From contig NZ_JACWZY010000008.1 in assembly GCF_014699005.1 (NCBI RefSeq), positions 186,001 to 250,000 of the forward strand: a DNA stretch of 64,000 nucleotides, given 5' to 3'. Made by a program: the position numbers and the translations under genes. The notes under the pieces were generated by a model, which did not search any database, was not told the DNA's origin, and worked only from the letters and a program-made list of their open reading frames with translations. How positions within the stretch are numbered: position 1 is the first letter of the stretch; every line of letters begins with the position of its first letter. This DNA is from Spirosoma profusum (lineage in GTDB: Bacteria > Bacteroidota > Bacteroidia > Cytophagales > Spirosomataceae). Positions 63,455-64,000 of this stretch are shown here, piece after piece.

Positions 63455-64000
63455 TTAGGCTTCAACCAGAGGCTCACCCGACTTAGCCGGCGTTTTTACT
63501 GAAGGCAGGGTTTGCAATTCCTGCGTAAGTCCTTTGTACATACCCGGATTGAACGGAGCCATAAATTCCTTAATTGGGTTTCGTGTGCGACGCGTGTTCA
63601 GGCCCATATCACGCATGAGTTCGTCGGCATGGTGGAATGAGAAGGGAATAATACACGTACCAGACGAATGTCCATGCGGAGCACGTTTGGCCAACCATGC
63701 CTGATGCTGTGCAATTTCTTTCTTCATACCCTCAGCACTAGGTACGTTTAGCTGACCTTTAAAGTATTGCGCCGAATAATGTGCGGCCAGTTCAGACGTA
63801 AAGGGCGTAAATAAGGACGGATTATAACCCACAAACGAAAGGTTTGGTACGTCGGTTGGCAGTACGTTCCGATACAGTTGGAACCAGCCTTTCGTGTTAC
63901 GTAGTTTGTAGCTGATCGTCCGATCGAAAAACGGTACAGTCTGCCGGAAACCCGTGGCAAAAACGAACGTATCGGCGGTGATTTTTTTCCCGTTTGTCAA
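63455..64000 (-). CDS. Flavin-containing monooxygenase-like protein, C-terminal part
   Basis: The gene runs off the right edge, and 181 codons including the stop side are visible. The block TADTFVFATGFRQTVPFFD is the C-terminal FAD/NADPH 'ATGF' region of flavin-containing monooxygenases, followed by LSFVGYNPSLFTPF and the family's C-terminal helix-rich part. The residues MTNGKK at the window edge come from a TTG and are not the true start. These enzymes oxygenate ketones, amines or sulfides with NADPH. It is on the same strand as the membrane protein at 62816. Confidence 0.85.
   Translation of the reverse strand: MTNGKKITADTFVFATGFRQTVPFFDRTISYKLRNTKGWFQLYRNVLPTDVPNLSFVGYNPSLFTPFTSELAAHYSAQYFKGQLNVPSAEGMKKEIAQHQAWLAKRAPHGHSSGTCIIPFSFHHADELMRDMGLNTRRTRNPIKEFMAPFNPGMYKGLTQELQTLPSVKTPAKSGEPLVEA

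Overview
The window looks like chromosomal DNA from a Bacteroidota bacterium of the order Cytophagales, most like Spirosoma or a close relative. The evidence is: type IX secretion tails on secreted proteins; a one-protein hybrid two-component regulator of the Bacteroidota type; a TAnnTTTG promoter box before the tRNA; Bacteroidota-specific domain combinations; and few Shine-Dalgarno sites. The genus is an inference from gene style, not from a marker gene.

Layout. 1-5.2 kb is housekeeping: the start of a TamB-like gene, divergent tsaD, a MOSC protein, a UbiA-like membrane protein, a VOC enzyme and an alpha/beta hydrolase. 5.4-5.6 kb holds a tRNA-Asp with its own promoter and terminator. 6.5-13.6 kb holds two convergent, paralogous secreted beta-helix proteins separated by a long inverted repeat. 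13.6-16.8 kb (minus strand) holds a response regulator, a secreted TPR plus Ppx/GppA-like protein and a membrane protein with Ig-like regions; their joint role is unknown. 17.0-20.4 kb holds a stand-alone LytTR regulator, a glycosyltransferase and a beta-helix lipoprotein.

20.9-40.2 kb is a complete co-directional exopolysaccharide locus of the Wzx/Wzy type. It encodes an OPX export protein, a BY-kinase, an initiating sugar-phosphate transferase, a WecG/TagA transferase, a GDP-mannose 3,5-epimerase-like enzyme, a cupin, a flippase, six further glycosyltransferases, a polymerase, an aldo/keto reductase plus GMC oxidoreductase pair and an acyltransferase. The likely logic is: the lipid-linked repeat unit is started by the sugar transferase, extended by the transferases, flipped by Wzx, polymerised by Wzy, exported through Wzc and the OPX protein, and decorated by the redox pair and acyltransferase.

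40.3-46.1 kb holds a TIG-domain lipoprotein, small proteins, a DUF937-OmpA fusion and two YsnF/AvaK (DUF2382) stress proteins. 46.6-52.4 kb is accessory: IS remnants at both ends, small proteins, and a DUF3347 lipoprotein followed by a complete NitT/TauT-type ABC transporter. This stretch largely lacks the TACGT/ACGTA pentamer that is very frequent in the rest of the window, which suggests foreign origin. 52.6-60.4 kb holds a second LytTR protein with a coupled mini-ORF, a YVTN-repeat adhesin-like protein and a 1320-residue hybrid two-component regulator. 60.4-64 kb holds IS3 debris around a lipoprotein gene, a membrane protein preceded by a perfect 14-bp palindrome, and the end of a flavin-containing monooxygenase gene.

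The least explained parts are the Ppx-like/TPR/Ig module (13.6-16.8 kb), the cysteine-containing ABC system with DUF3347 (48.5-51.8 kb), and the genome-signature pentamer with its local absence.
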